Below are positions 43,201 through 51,085 of a stretch of DNA of 64,000 nucleotides, in pieces. Each line of letters opens with the position of its first letter. Positions within the stretch are counted from its first letter, which is position 1. Source of the stretch: Dysgonomonas sp. UBA7710. Its GTDB lineage: Bacteria; Bacteroidota; Bacteroidia; Bacteroidales; Dysgonomonadaceae. The stretch covers positions 109,871 to 173,870 of the forward strand of contig NZ_DLFW01000041.1 of NCBI RefSeq assembly GCF_002482385.1. Reading direction: 5' to 3'. Position numbers and translations under genes: made by a program. The notes beneath the pieces are model-generated. The model was not told the DNA's origin and searched no databases. It worked only from the letters and a program-made list of their open reading frames with translations.

Positions 43201-45369
43201 AGTTTCAAATGGTACAGGTGATACCAAACTGTTATTGCATACCGTCAGATTGGAGATAGGTTTCACGATTGCTGTCGGATTAACCGTAATGGTGAATGAC
43301 AACGGCGTGCCGATACAATCTTCATATTTGGGTGTTACTTCTATTGTTGCTGTTACAGGGGCAGTACCCGGATTTATCGCAGTAAAGGATGGTAGATTCG
43401 AACCCGAACCGCTGGCAACAAGACCGATAGCAGCATTATTGTTTTTCCATGTATATGTTACCTTATTTGTTGGCATTGCCGTAGTTTCGAATGGGATAGA
43501 CGATACCAGGCTGTTATTACATACTGTCAGATTAGAAATAGGTTTTACATCGGCAACCGGATTGACTATTATCTTATAACTTTTTGAAACACCAACACAA
43601 CCAAATGCCGTAGGAGTAACTGTTATCGTAGCTTCCAACTGCCCTGTAGTTGTATTCTTCGCGGTAAATTGAGGAATATCCCCTGTACCTGATGTTAAAC
43701 CGATGGCAGAATTATTGCATGTCCAGACATAAGTAGTTCCGGCGACAGTACTTGTAAGTGTTACTTTAGGTACAATAGTTCCCGCACAGACAGTAGTTTC
43801 GGTAAAGGTGTTATTTATAACAGGTTTACCTGTTACAACGGCAGTAAGTGTCTCTGTATTACATCCGATAGAGTCACGTACCATAACTGTATATGAGCCC
43901 GGTGCCAGTCCGGTAAAAGGTACAGCTATCTTCTGCCAGTCGCCCCCTCCATTCCGGCTCATTTCTACCCGTGGAGAACCTCCGGTGGCCTCAACATATA
44001 AACTGCCGTCATTTCCATTACATGAAGGTGTAGTCTTTACCGTAGCAGATAAGAACTGTTGATATACATATATTGTTTTTGTAATTTCACCACAGCCCGG
44101 AATCGTAGCCTTAATATTAAAGTCTCCACCGTTTGTAGACACAGTACTCAATACTTTGTAAGGTACACTTACTTCTGTCGAATATGCAGGTACATTAATT
44201 GTCGCAGGCATATTACTTCCATCCGGCTGTTTGATAAAATTCAGGGCTGCTCCGGAATAAGTCATACCTATTGTCCTTGCCACAGAACTTTTGTTTATCT
44301 TCAATGTGAATTTATTACTTTCGCAAGCCTGAAAGACATTGTCCATACCCTGAATCTCGTTCCCATGATTAGTGATACCAAGCCCTAAGTCGAAGCTACC
44401 AGCTTTAAGAAATACTCCCGACCCATAACTGCTATCCCCTACATTGGCTATCGCAAGCTTTAATCTGTACTTTTTCCCCGGCTCAACATTGGCTTTTGCT
44501 GTCAGTACAGTTGTATGTCCGTTATATTCTACTTGTTGTCCGGCAGTAGTATAACAATTAACAAAATATTCAGTATTCCTTAGTTGGTTTACATTATAGA
44601 TTGCAACCGGTAAATCGGTAGTTCCGGGTACTATCGCAATATTTCTTTTGTTGGAAACACCATCCTCATCCGATATAAAAAAACCAAATACGTCATTATA
44701 AGTCTGGTTGTTAGAATAATTAGGATATTCTTCCGACCCGAATACATATTCAAAACTAATTTGAGATGATTGTGGGGTAAAAGTAAATTCCAATACCGTA
44801 CCACAATTTATACCATTAGTTGTTAAAGCTTGTAAATCAGCATCACTAAGCGTTTTACCTCCATTCAATGCACTCTGAGCCCCACTTCCACTACCATTGG
44901 GACCTTCAGCATACAGCCCCGGCCCAGTAGTCAGTAATATTCCGCTTTCTATCCCCAATACACGGGTTCCCGTGGTTTGTCCTCCACTAAAATATGACAT
45001 GGACCTGTTGTATTCGGGACTCGTTGCTGACCATGCAGTACCTGTCCAGTTTAGTGCATGAAGTGTAACATCTTCAATAACTCCTTCCGTTGCACAATCA
45101 CCACCCTGGCTTTTAAGGAATATTTTTTCTACAAGTTCAGCCGGGGTATATGTGACAATGGCCGCATCTCTGTTTACAGAAATACTATTCGCATTAGGTA
45201 CTGCCGGACGGTTAGATGTTCGTGGCATTATAGAGCCCCTGGCCCTCTCTTTAGCTATTGCAATACTATCCTCGGTACTAATATATTGAGCATTAGCTCC
45301 AAGAAAAACCAGAAGAAATCCGGATAAAAATATTGCTTTTAAATTGTTATGTATTTTTCTGATTTTCAT
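40243..45369 (-). CDS. Giant T9SS-secreted surface protein with choice-of-anchor L domain and tandem repeats
   Basis: A 1708-residue exported protein. Signal peptide (ending GANAQ); a choice-of-anchor L domain (about 60-330, FEYVFGSEEYPNYSNN); a SprB-like repeat (about 435-515, PSCNGNDGSLYVEATGGSP); and a PKD-like domain (about 515-610). Four near-identical 94-residue PKD-like repeats follow (about 610-986, each with LTVCNNSLVS and TPKYEDCIGTPL or a close variant). After these come an Ig-like domain and a long unique region. The C-terminus is a type A T9SS sorting domain (about 1630-1708: VHVYDLYGRLIHSNRQI, GLYIVKVQT, KVEKIMAL). It is probably exported and attached to the surface, perhaps for adhesion. 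It lies downstream of the fimbrial operon but behind a terminator, so it is likely its own unit. Confidence 0.88.
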   Translation of the reverse strand: MKIRKIHNNLKAIFLSGFLLVFLGANAQYISTEDSIAIAKERARGSIMPRTSNRPAVPNANSISVNRDAAIVTYTPAELVEKIFLKSQGGDCATEGVIEDVTLHALNWTGTAWSATSPEYNRSMSYFSGGQTTGTRVLGIESGILLTTGPGLYAEGPNGSGSGAQSALNGGKTLSDADLQALTTNGINCGTVLEFTFTPQSSQISFEYVFGSEEYPNYSNNQTYNDVFGFFISDEDGVSNKRNIAIVPGTTDLPVAIYNVNQLRNTEYFVNCYTTAGQQVEYNGHTTVLTAKANVEPGKKYRLKLAIANVGDSSYGSGVFLKAGSFDLGLGITNHGNEIQGMDNVFQACESNKFTLKINKSSVARTIGMTYSGAALNFIKQPDGSNMPATINVPAYSTEVSVPYKVLSTVSTNGGDFNIKATIPGCGEITKTIYVYQQFLSATVKTTPSCNGNDGSLYVEATGGSPRVEMSRNGGGDWQKIAVPFTGLAPGSYTVMVRDSIGCNTETLTAVVTGKPVINNTFTETTVCAGTIVPKVTLTSTVAGTTYVWTCNNSAIGLTSGTGDIPQFTAKNTTTGQLEATITVTPTAFGCVGVSKSYKIIVNPVADVKPISNLTVCNNSLVSSIPFETTAMPTNKVTYTWKNNNAAIGLVASGSGSNLPSFTAINPGTAPVTATIEVTPKYEDCIGTPLSFTITVNPTAIVKPISNLTVCNNSLVSPVPFETTATPTNKVTYTWKNSNTAIGLVTSGTGSNLPSFTAVNPGIAPITATIEVTPKYEDCIGTPLTFTITVNPTAIVKPITNLTVCNNSLVSSIPFETTATPTNKVTYTWKNNNAAIGLVASGSGSNLPSFTAINSGTAPVTATIEVTPKYEDCIGTPLTFTITVNPTAIVKPIANLTVCNNSLVSPVPFETTATPSGKVTYTWKNSNTAIGLAASGSGSGLPSFTATNSTNNPVTAAIEVTPKYENCEGTKLTFTIIVNAPVMAGVIKGNSFVCQNQNPLEIKEIAAASGGSNSFTYQWKSSIDAIIWTDIPGAKSISYTPGILATDTHFKRMTIDGFCGQQFESNTFTIKVVTQPTALYWKSTAGDSNWNNPDNWIDKDGNQLGMVPLACTDVQITGGSDNYPSLDLASTPVDLYGTPQCRNITFQYGAEVAYQYKLAYEKAFVQYNWGYYSNTSGLPEGIQPDKNGSGSPCLVKERDTWYALAAPLKNMASGDFSFGGFPVTWQGGFNIQDPVTGQSVEVEAGDFSKAYARNDINLAETNNAVAIKVPSYRNQIGYNNHCHMDGLEGVMEFPYFENEAKAPFYPAHTYDKFTRESKFFYFDTKTLQLIYSPVGRMKRGAESYRFIYETSSNEVKNISVGGNNVPGYAQEISKHIASSQKVMIGNPFMASINSKRFLDANNIDPGAPKLLASDGYFVFNSTLQIWQNLPFSATNNIGPQQAFIVTLAEGVNNTELLYPFEGTYALTGPTFRGLSQVLPEGSSLYLKTSDNNDAAGDYAILNASQTGDNLNNVKKMIYTEGHVVPETFFITSDGKDYNLVQAFEEGIKEIGIGVKCSNTQKPLKFTFENVSEFYSTYGVRPVLVDKFMSIEQDLTDNYTYHFNQRKTTVENRYIDADRFVLRMASPDDIVGNVNEDIHIVYQNDVLNVKSGRTIKTVHVYDLYGRLIHSNRQINLTVYSQPLSLAQGLYIVKVQTVNGKTKVEKIMAL
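42410..43537 (-). repeat. Four tandem 282-bp coding repeats
   Basis: Matching points recur at 42691, 42973, 43255 and 43537, exactly 282 bp apart. The DNA is highly similar between copies, and the copy nearest the C-terminus (42410-42690) is the most diverged. The period is 94 codons, so copy-number changes keep the reading frame. Confidence 0.85.
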
Positions 45370-45410
45370 CTTTTCTAAAATGTTTAAAATCTAATTATGA
45401 AATACTTCGA

Positions 45411-45444
45411 TTAAAAGAAACCTGCGAATCTCCCGACTCACAGG
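45411..45444 (-). terminator. Terminator of the large fimbrial operon
   Basis: On the minus strand CCTGTGA (45444-45438) pairs with TCGCAGG (45427-45421), with one G-T pair, followed by TTTCTTTTAA. It lies about 65 nt after the last fimbrial gene and before the giant T9SS gene. Confidence 0.65.
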
Positions 45445-45507
45445 ATTCACCTTAACACAAACTTTACAAAACTTCGAATAACCCACTTTGGGCTACATCA
45501 TTATTCG

Positions 45508-46542
45508 CTAATCGAATGTTATTTCCTGATCTATGAAATCCTCCCAATCTTTGACCGTTACCTTTACATCCAGTTTCGTGTCGGGCTCACCCCTAAATTT
45601 CAACACTACTTGAACAATACGGTTAATTTTAGGTACAAAAGGTATTTCGATAGGAGTTTTTCCATAATAACTTGCATTATTTAACGGCATACTTACACGC
45701 AAGCGTAATTTGTGGTGCGTAGTATCACTATGTGTAGCGGCAAACGCATCGTCACCTCTATGCGCCGGCACAATAAAATCGACCGTATCTGCTTTTAATT
45801 CACTATTAAAATTGAAATATTCCCTTATCGGCTTATCAGATTGGTAGGGAGCATCTCTGGATGGGAGGTATTTCCCACTCCATGCTAAAGTTGTCGGTAC
45901 ATCAAGTAACTCTACGAAGGAAAGAGTATTATTCTGTCCGGCATTGATTTGGTCAAAGCCAGTATACTCTTCTAATATTACCTGTATTTTTCCAACATTT
46001 CTGTTTAGGGAAGCATTCTTATAAGTCGTTCCACCTTGTTGAATTTGAGTATTAAAGATAGGCGCATAGCTTAATTCTGCGGGAGTCTGTGAAAGAAACT
46101 GATTTGCCGGGGCTATCAATTTGGTTTCCCACATAGGGGAATTTTCTATATTGCCTCCGTATGGAATCATAAGTTCACCCGAAATATCAGTATTGCAACT
46201 TAAAAGGATCAGATTCCATTTGCCAACCGTCATGGTAGTAGAAAGTTTATCTCCTGACTTATCAATATTAAATTGTTCCTTGACAAATTGACTGTATTCA
46301 TCAAATACATACAAGCGCGAATTATTTATCAATTCAGCAGGTACAGATTTCATCTGCATCGACAGATTAGACTGCCCGTCTTCTTGTTTCTGATTAGTCT
46401 GCATAACATTACTGTCCGTACAACCTTGTAAAAGAAACACCGGTGCCAATGTTATGAAGGCCAAAAGAAATAAAGTCATGTATGTTTTCAAGAAGAAAAC
46501 ACAACGGGATAAAGATGTATATATAATAGTTTTTATTCTCAT
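45508..46542 (-). CDS. Fimbrial lipoprotein, FimB/Mfa2-like
   Basis: A 344-residue protein starting at 46542 (MRIKTIIYTS). This ATG has AAGGA 6 nt upstream and avoids a 34-residue extension that overlaps the previous gene. A long hydrophobic segment (about 15-38) ends in a lipobox LLQGC. The body is beta-rich and resembles Mfa2/FimB-type subunits: LINNSRLYVFDEYSQFVKEQ in the first strands, a transthyretin-like second domain, and a C-terminal strand VKVTVKDWEDF typical of fimbrillin-class proteins. It is the last gene of the eight-gene operon, starting 16 nt after the previous stop. It is probably an anchor or accessory subunit. Family assignment is by pattern, not a search. Confidence 0.6.
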   Translation of the reverse strand: MRIKTIIYTSLSRCVFFLKTYMTLFLLAFITLAPVFLLQGCTDSNVMQTNQKQEDGQSNLSMQMKSVPAELINNSRLYVFDEYSQFVKEQFNIDKSGDKLSTTMTVGKWNLILLSCNTDISGELMIPYGGNIENSPMWETKLIAPANQFLSQTPAELSYAPIFNTQIQQGGTTYKNASLNRNVGKIQVILEEYTGFDQINAGQNNTLSFVELLDVPTTLAWSGKYLPSRDAPYQSDKPIREYFNFNSELKADTVDFIVPAHRGDDAFAATHSDTTHHKLRLRVSMPLNNASYYGKTPIEIPFVPKINRIVQVVLKFRGEPDTKLDVKVTVKDWEDFIDQEITFD

Positions 46543-46558
46543 AATCATTCCTTTCTTC

Positions 46559-47950
46559 TTACTTATATGTATTCCCGATCCAAGGAAAGAGGTTTTTACC
46601 GATTGTTTCATCCACTTCAACAGCAGGGTCGGAACTTTGTACACTCTTTAAAAGAACCGGATTATTACCATAAACATTCCCCAGGCCTTTTATTTTAGCT
46701 TTAATCCCATATTGATAATTACGCTTTATATAATCATGGTCCGCCGTTTTTCCTGAAGCAGGGGCATTCACTATTACCGGATAATAACATTTAACCGTTT
46801 TAATAACTCCGGCGTCTTTTGTACTCTCAAAGTTGTATCTTACTCCTATTACAAAATAGGTAGGATAAAGATTGCTCTCGTCATTTTCGAAGACGTAATA
46901 CCATAATGGTGTATCATTGGCTGTGACATCAGATGTTATATCATATTTTTGTGTAAAGATTGGCTCGGTCAGATAGGTTGTTAGTTGGCTTTCCGGGCTA
47001 AGATTATTTAGTAATGCCGGTTTATTAAGAAACTGATATCCTGTACTGCATCCATGTCCGAAATTCTTAGTTAATACACTCCCCATTCCGGCTGGGAACC
47101 ATGATGCAACCTTCACATTCATCATAAATACCGAATCGATATGATATGTATAATTATTTGATGGATAATTCTTTTCAAATTCAATATCAGTCGCCAGGTC
47201 AAATTCAATCTTTTGAATCGCTACCCTTGCCACCAGCCGTTCCAACAGAAACGGATTAACACCAAACAGAGCATGCCCATAATCAGACGCAACATCTCCG
47301 GGACGACCATTATTCGATGTGTATCCCAGATAATGCTGTTCTTCTGTATTTTTAAAGTTTACATTCTTTTCATAGTGGCACATTGTCAGATTAGTTTTTA
47401 GATCTGAAGGGTTGATGCCCCCGATTGGGGGATTTTCACCCGGATCGGGAGTTACAGGCCCGGGATGAGGAAACAGACCCTGTGTACTCAGTTTCTCATA
47501 TTTCTGTAAAAATTGTGTAATATTTTTGACAGAAGCAAAATGTCCTTCCGGAGCATTGGCTATAACATATATATCGCGTTTCCCGGCAGTGAGGCTGATT
47601 CCCTTTATTTCATCTATGGTTTGATACTCATTTCCATTGATTATTTTACGCGGTACAGAATCATGTCCGTCAACTTTCCCTGCTTCATATTCTCCTGTAG
47701 ATTTAAATATTAAAACGTCGAGCCTGTAAATCTGACTTTCGAAATCAGAATCATCAATATTCCCTACCGATTTTTCCTTTGCCTCTCCGTCAGAGTTCAG
47801 CAACATGGAAAGAAAAATTTTCTTTTCTCCATCTGTATTTACGCCCTCATCAATGAAGACACTATCTCCGGAACAGGAACATACAAATCCCATTATCCCC
47901 AGAAGTATAAAGGTCCTATTTATATGTTCTTTTATATTCATTTTTTTCAT
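46559..47950 (-). CDS. Fimbrial subunit-like lipoprotein
   Basis: A 463-residue protein. The start at 47950 (MKKMNIKEH) is favoured; ATGs at 47962 and 47941 are alternatives. The lipobox is FVCSC. It has the fimbrillin pattern of a structured N-terminal domain opening with a strand and RLDVLIFKSTGEYEAG, a Pro/Gly-rich loop (PGPVTPDPGENPPIGG), and then LERLVARVAIQKIEFDL, the Arg-Val-Ala motif common in Mfa/Fim accessory subunits. The second domain ends with the operon-typical positions PVIVNAPASGKTADHDYIKR. It probably is a minor shaft or tip subunit assembled after lipoprotein export and protease cleavage. It lies between the 169-residue unknown and the final Mfa2-like gene. Confidence 0.65.
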   Translation of the reverse strand: MKKMNIKEHINRTFILLGIMGFVCSCSGDSVFIDEGVNTDGEKKIFLSMLLNSDGEAKEKSVGNIDDSDFESQIYRLDVLIFKSTGEYEAGKVDGHDSVPRKIINGNEYQTIDEIKGISLTAGKRDIYVIANAPEGHFASVKNITQFLQKYEKLSTQGLFPHPGPVTPDPGENPPIGGINPSDLKTNLTMCHYEKNVNFKNTEEQHYLGYTSNNGRPGDVASDYGHALFGVNPFLLERLVARVAIQKIEFDLATDIEFEKNYPSNNYTYHIDSVFMMNVKVASWFPAGMGSVLTKNFGHGCSTGYQFLNKPALLNNLSPESQLTTYLTEPIFTQKYDITSDVTANDTPLWYYVFENDESNLYPTYFVIGVRYNFESTKDAGVIKTVKCYYPVIVNAPASGKTADHDYIKRNYQYGIKAKIKGLGNVYGNNPVLLKSVQSSDPAVEVDETIGKNLFPWIGNTYK

Positions 47951-48031
47951 TGCTTGTACCATTTATCCTTATAATTGTATTGATTCCCATCTCTTAATTG
48001 CCAAGAACCAATCATATTACTTTTCAGGATG

Positions 48032-48541
48032 TTATTGAAAAGTGTAATGTACATTACACCAAGCTATAGTCGCTTTTTTATCTTTCAGATAGGATAATGA
48101 ATTTATACCTGCATAATTTAAAGCACCAAAACAGGTTTCGTCCCTATCTTTTGCCCTGTGCTGCATAAAAGATAATTCTTTTCCAACACCGGTAAGTCCT
48201 TGTTTTATTACCAGTTTATTCCTGTCGCCATAAGCAAAGTTGCTCCAGTAATTATGCATGGTATTATATATTTGCAAAACCCCGTTTTCGAATCTATAGG
48301 TATAAGTATATTTTTCAGGAAAGAAAGCAAGTATTGTCTCATCTATAAACGCCAGCATTAACTCCTGACAAAGATTTTTTTTATGTAAAATATATTGTTT
48401 CCAAATGGCCATCGGGTCAAACCCGGATGAATCCAACTCCACTGCCCCTTTACGGGAACCAGTATATACCTTAAACTCTTTAATTACAGAATGTCTAAAA
48501 GACAGAATAGAAGGGACGTTTAAATATTCCATATTTCTCAT
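48032..48541 (-). CDS. Hypothetical protein within the fimbrial operon
   Basis: A 169-residue protein I do not recognise. No signal peptide or membrane helix is visible, so it appears cytoplasmic, which is odd for a gene surrounded by exported fimbrial proteins. It has many aromatic and basic residues (IWKQYILHKKNLCQELML, YTYTYRFENGVLQIYNTM) and five Cys or so spread along it. A second ATG at 48532 (MEYLNV) is possible. The gaps to its neighbours (81 nt before the next gene, 65 nt after the previous stop) and the shared strand suggest cotranscription. A regulatory or assembly role is only a guess. Confidence 0.55.
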   Translation of the reverse strand: MRNMEYLNVPSILSFRHSVIKEFKVYTGSRKGAVELDSSGFDPMAIWKQYILHKKNLCQELMLAFIDETILAFFPEKYTYTYRFENGVLQIYNTMHNYWSNFAYGDRNKLVIKQGLTGVGKELSFMQHRAKDRDETCFGALNYAGINSLSYLKDKKATIAWCNVHYTFQ

Positions 48542-48606
48542 TCTTTAAATTAGTTATTCAAAAACAGGGTCAGCATATAAAAAACAAAACAGATACTTTT
48601 TAATTC

Positions 48607-51069
48607 TTAATCATTAATCACAAAGCTTGCTGATTTGCCTTCGGTTGAAATGGATATTTGTGGGCTATACTCCGGTGTGGTTACAGAATTAATTTCCATC
48701 ACTAATTTTTTAGGCCCCGCCTTATCTTTATCGAAGAGAACGATACCATTCAGATTGACTGTGCTACGATTGCCATCTCCCCAGATACGGAGGTCATGGA
48801 GATTAGTTAATACAAAGTCTTTACCTTCTGTGGCTGTAGTTTCCGCCCCAATCGAACAAGTCACATTCACATCTCCTCCTGTAGCATTTGTAAGTAACGC
48901 TCCGTCGGACGCCCTCAATAGTGATATGCGATAAAAACCCGAGACAATATTATTCATTCTGCCATGGTCACCCAAAGAAGTAATCGCAATCATAGCCTGT
49001 TGGTCGATAATATTACCGGCACAGCTTAACAGCGAACTCTCAAAGTTGATATTCGCATCGTTTATAGCATGTATTTTATTGAAATCCACGACCACTGATT
49101 TAGGTAACTCATAGCGTGTATCATTCAGGGTCTTCACATTAAATGTTCCTGTTTTTTGCCCTTTGCTTATGACAACACGCGGTATTACTCCCATATCAAA
49201 ATCCAAAGCGTCAGCAGTTCCTTTACCGTATATACCGTCTATAACAATGTCCGATCCGGTTGAATTGACGAGCATTTCACCATTTGTCTTGAATATTCCC
49301 AGTTCGTATGTAACATCTTTCTGATCTTCTACACCATCTTCGGTATTTACCAATTTTACCAAAACTTCCTGGTCCTCAATAGTACCAATACCTACAGGCT
49401 TAACCAGATAACTATGATTTACATTAGCCAGATGCATTTCAAATACTTTGCGTCCTTCCATGAGGTTATTAGCCTTGATAGGCACTTCCACATCTTGTTT
49501 TATCATGTAGCGGGTAGCACCGTCATTGGCAGGAACAAAAGAAAGGCTTCCTTTGATCGGAGAGTAGTTGTCGGCTTCGGTAGCCGTTCCTGCTTTAGTT
49601 CCATATTCAACGGTTACAGGCACTGGTACACCTTGCTCTGTCGTAGAATATCCGGTAAGTGTTACTGTAAACAATGCTGTTGTATAACCGTTGACAGGCT
49701 TATTTATCCTCACATCAGACACATATACTCCATGGCCGAGCTTAACCACGCGGTTGTTTCTTCCTTTGAATAATATGTCGCCATTGGATGTAAAGTTGAT
49801 CTCTTCAAAAATATTCCTCTCATTTTCGATAGCATACCGGTCAAAGAGCATATCGCCCATATTTGAGAGCATGCAAATACGACCTGTTGCTGTACTGGCA
49901 AGGAAAATACCATTTTGGGACAGTTGGGTTTTATCGAAATTACCATCGGTAGATTTCTGATATATCTGCCGTCCGTCTTTAGCTAACCCTACGATCGTTC
50001 CACGGCTGCGGTCCGCATCGAAACCAACGACTACCGATTCACCCGAAACGGGGTTCAATCCCATACCCGATATATTTCCCCTTAATATATATTTAAGCAG
50101 GTCTGTTCCATCGTTACGCAAAAGGGAGTAATAACATTTATCACCACCATTGCCTCCAACCAATATGTTCCCATTATTTGCCAAATATAGATGCTCTAAT
50201 GTAGAAAACTCAGATGCAGGAACAATTTCCTTATTAAAGACAACATCTCCTTCCGTTCTGATTTTTATAACGCGTCCACCTGTAGAAGCACTACTCCCTA
50301 TAAGGAAAATATGATCGTCAGGCGCTGTTATCATTTTGTGTATATGAAAACCCTGATCGGGCAGATTGGTGACAAAAAACGGTTTACCCTTACTATCCAA
50401 ACGAACCACAGAAGCCGTTTTCCCGTCTTCTCCGGTAAATGCTGCATGTATATATTCGGTCGTACTGCCTAGAACATCGAAGCCGATACACGCTCCGCTT
50501 TCGCCTGATACATATTTATATATAACTTTCCCTGTAGCATCTACTTTTCCCAACAATCCGGCTCTTATATCACCTGTCTTCGGCTCATATCCACCAAGTA
50601 CGAGATTGCCGTCTTTTAATACTTTTCCACAGAATAATTCGCTACCGTCTTCTCCCAGATACACATCCGTCTGAATTTTTCCTGTGTTATCTACAATGAT
50701 GGCACGACCACATACCTTATTGGTTTTCTTTTTCAGAATAAGATAATTAGACTGCCCCAGAATCAATATCTTATCTTTCTCTATGTAAGATACACTGTTC
50801 ACCGACGTGAAACCTGATGGCAATGAGTGCGAGAAATAAATATCCCCTCCACGCTTCACCCATGTTATTGTGGTCTTCTCGTCTACAGACCCTACCAATA
50901 CAACCTGACCATCTGAAGCCGGATAAATATGCTGATATTGAATACCTTCGCCGTCATATGTCCTGTCATAGACTACCGGCATATACTGGGCATTAGCCTT
51001 TTGTACTGAAAACCCAATCAATAGAGCACAAATCAGTAAACTTTCGAATATTTTTCTTCTGTACTTCAT
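48607..51069 (-). CDS. Secreted beta-propeller/Calx-beta protein of the fimbrial operon
   Basis: An 820-residue exported protein (signal peptide ending KANAQ). Residues about 30-445 consist of repeating strands such as HIYPASDGQVVLVGSV, VLKDGNLVLGGYEPK, YLANNGNILVGGNGGD and FTSNGDILFKGRNN, consistent with a large beta-propeller. Residues about 450-820 hold three Calx-beta-like modules (for example FTVTLTGYSTTEQGVPVPVT and VPIKANNLMEGRKVFEMHLA). No T9SS sorting domain is seen at the C-terminus (KSASFVIND), so it would remain periplasmic or leave by another route. It is 16 nt downstream of the OmpA-like gene. A role in adhesion or fimbria assembly is inferred from the operon alone. Confidence 0.72.
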   Translation of the reverse strand: MKYRRKIFESLLICALLIGFSVQKANAQYMPVVYDRTYDGEGIQYQHIYPASDGQVVLVGSVDEKTTITWVKRGGDIYFSHSLPSGFTSVNSVSYIEKDKILILGQSNYLILKKKTNKVCGRAIIVDNTGKIQTDVYLGEDGSELFCGKVLKDGNLVLGGYEPKTGDIRAGLLGKVDATGKVIYKYVSGESGACIGFDVLGSTTEYIHAAFTGEDGKTASVVRLDSKGKPFFVTNLPDQGFHIHKMITAPDDHIFLIGSSASTGGRVIKIRTEGDVVFNKEIVPASEFSTLEHLYLANNGNILVGGNGGDKCYYSLLRNDGTDLLKYILRGNISGMGLNPVSGESVVVGFDADRSRGTIVGLAKDGRQIYQKSTDGNFDKTQLSQNGIFLASTATGRICMLSNMGDMLFDRYAIENERNIFEEINFTSNGDILFKGRNNRVVKLGHGVYVSDVRINKPVNGYTTALFTVTLTGYSTTEQGVPVPVTVEYGTKAGTATEADNYSPIKGSLSFVPANDGATRYMIKQDVEVPIKANNLMEGRKVFEMHLANVNHSYLVKPVGIGTIEDQEVLVKLVNTEDGVEDQKDVTYELGIFKTNGEMLVNSTGSDIVIDGIYGKGTADALDFDMGVIPRVVISKGQKTGTFNVKTLNDTRYELPKSVVVDFNKIHAINDANINFESSLLSCAGNIIDQQAMIAITSLGDHGRMNNIVSGFYRISLLRASDGALLTNATGGDVNVTCSIGAETTATEGKDFVLTNLHDLRIWGDGNRSTVNLNGIVLFDKDKAGPKKLVMEINSVTTPEYSPQISISTEGKSASFVIND

Positions 51070-51085
51070 GTATATATTTGTTATG

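Noticed and set aside
42410..43537. CRISPR-like array
   Set aside because: The 282-bp repeats are in-frame coding repeats with no spacer structure and no cas genes in the window.
42617..43579. A 320-codon plus-strand open frame with internal repeats
   Set aside because: It lies entirely antisense to the tandem 94-residue repeats of the T9SS protein; its repeats are the mirror of those, and there is no promoter or signal supporting it.
46546..46644. Extra 34-residue N-terminal extension of the last fimbrial gene
   Set aside because: It overlaps the upstream gene's coding sequence and would bury the signal peptide; the ATG at 46542 has a ribosome-binding-like AAGGA and starts the signal peptide.
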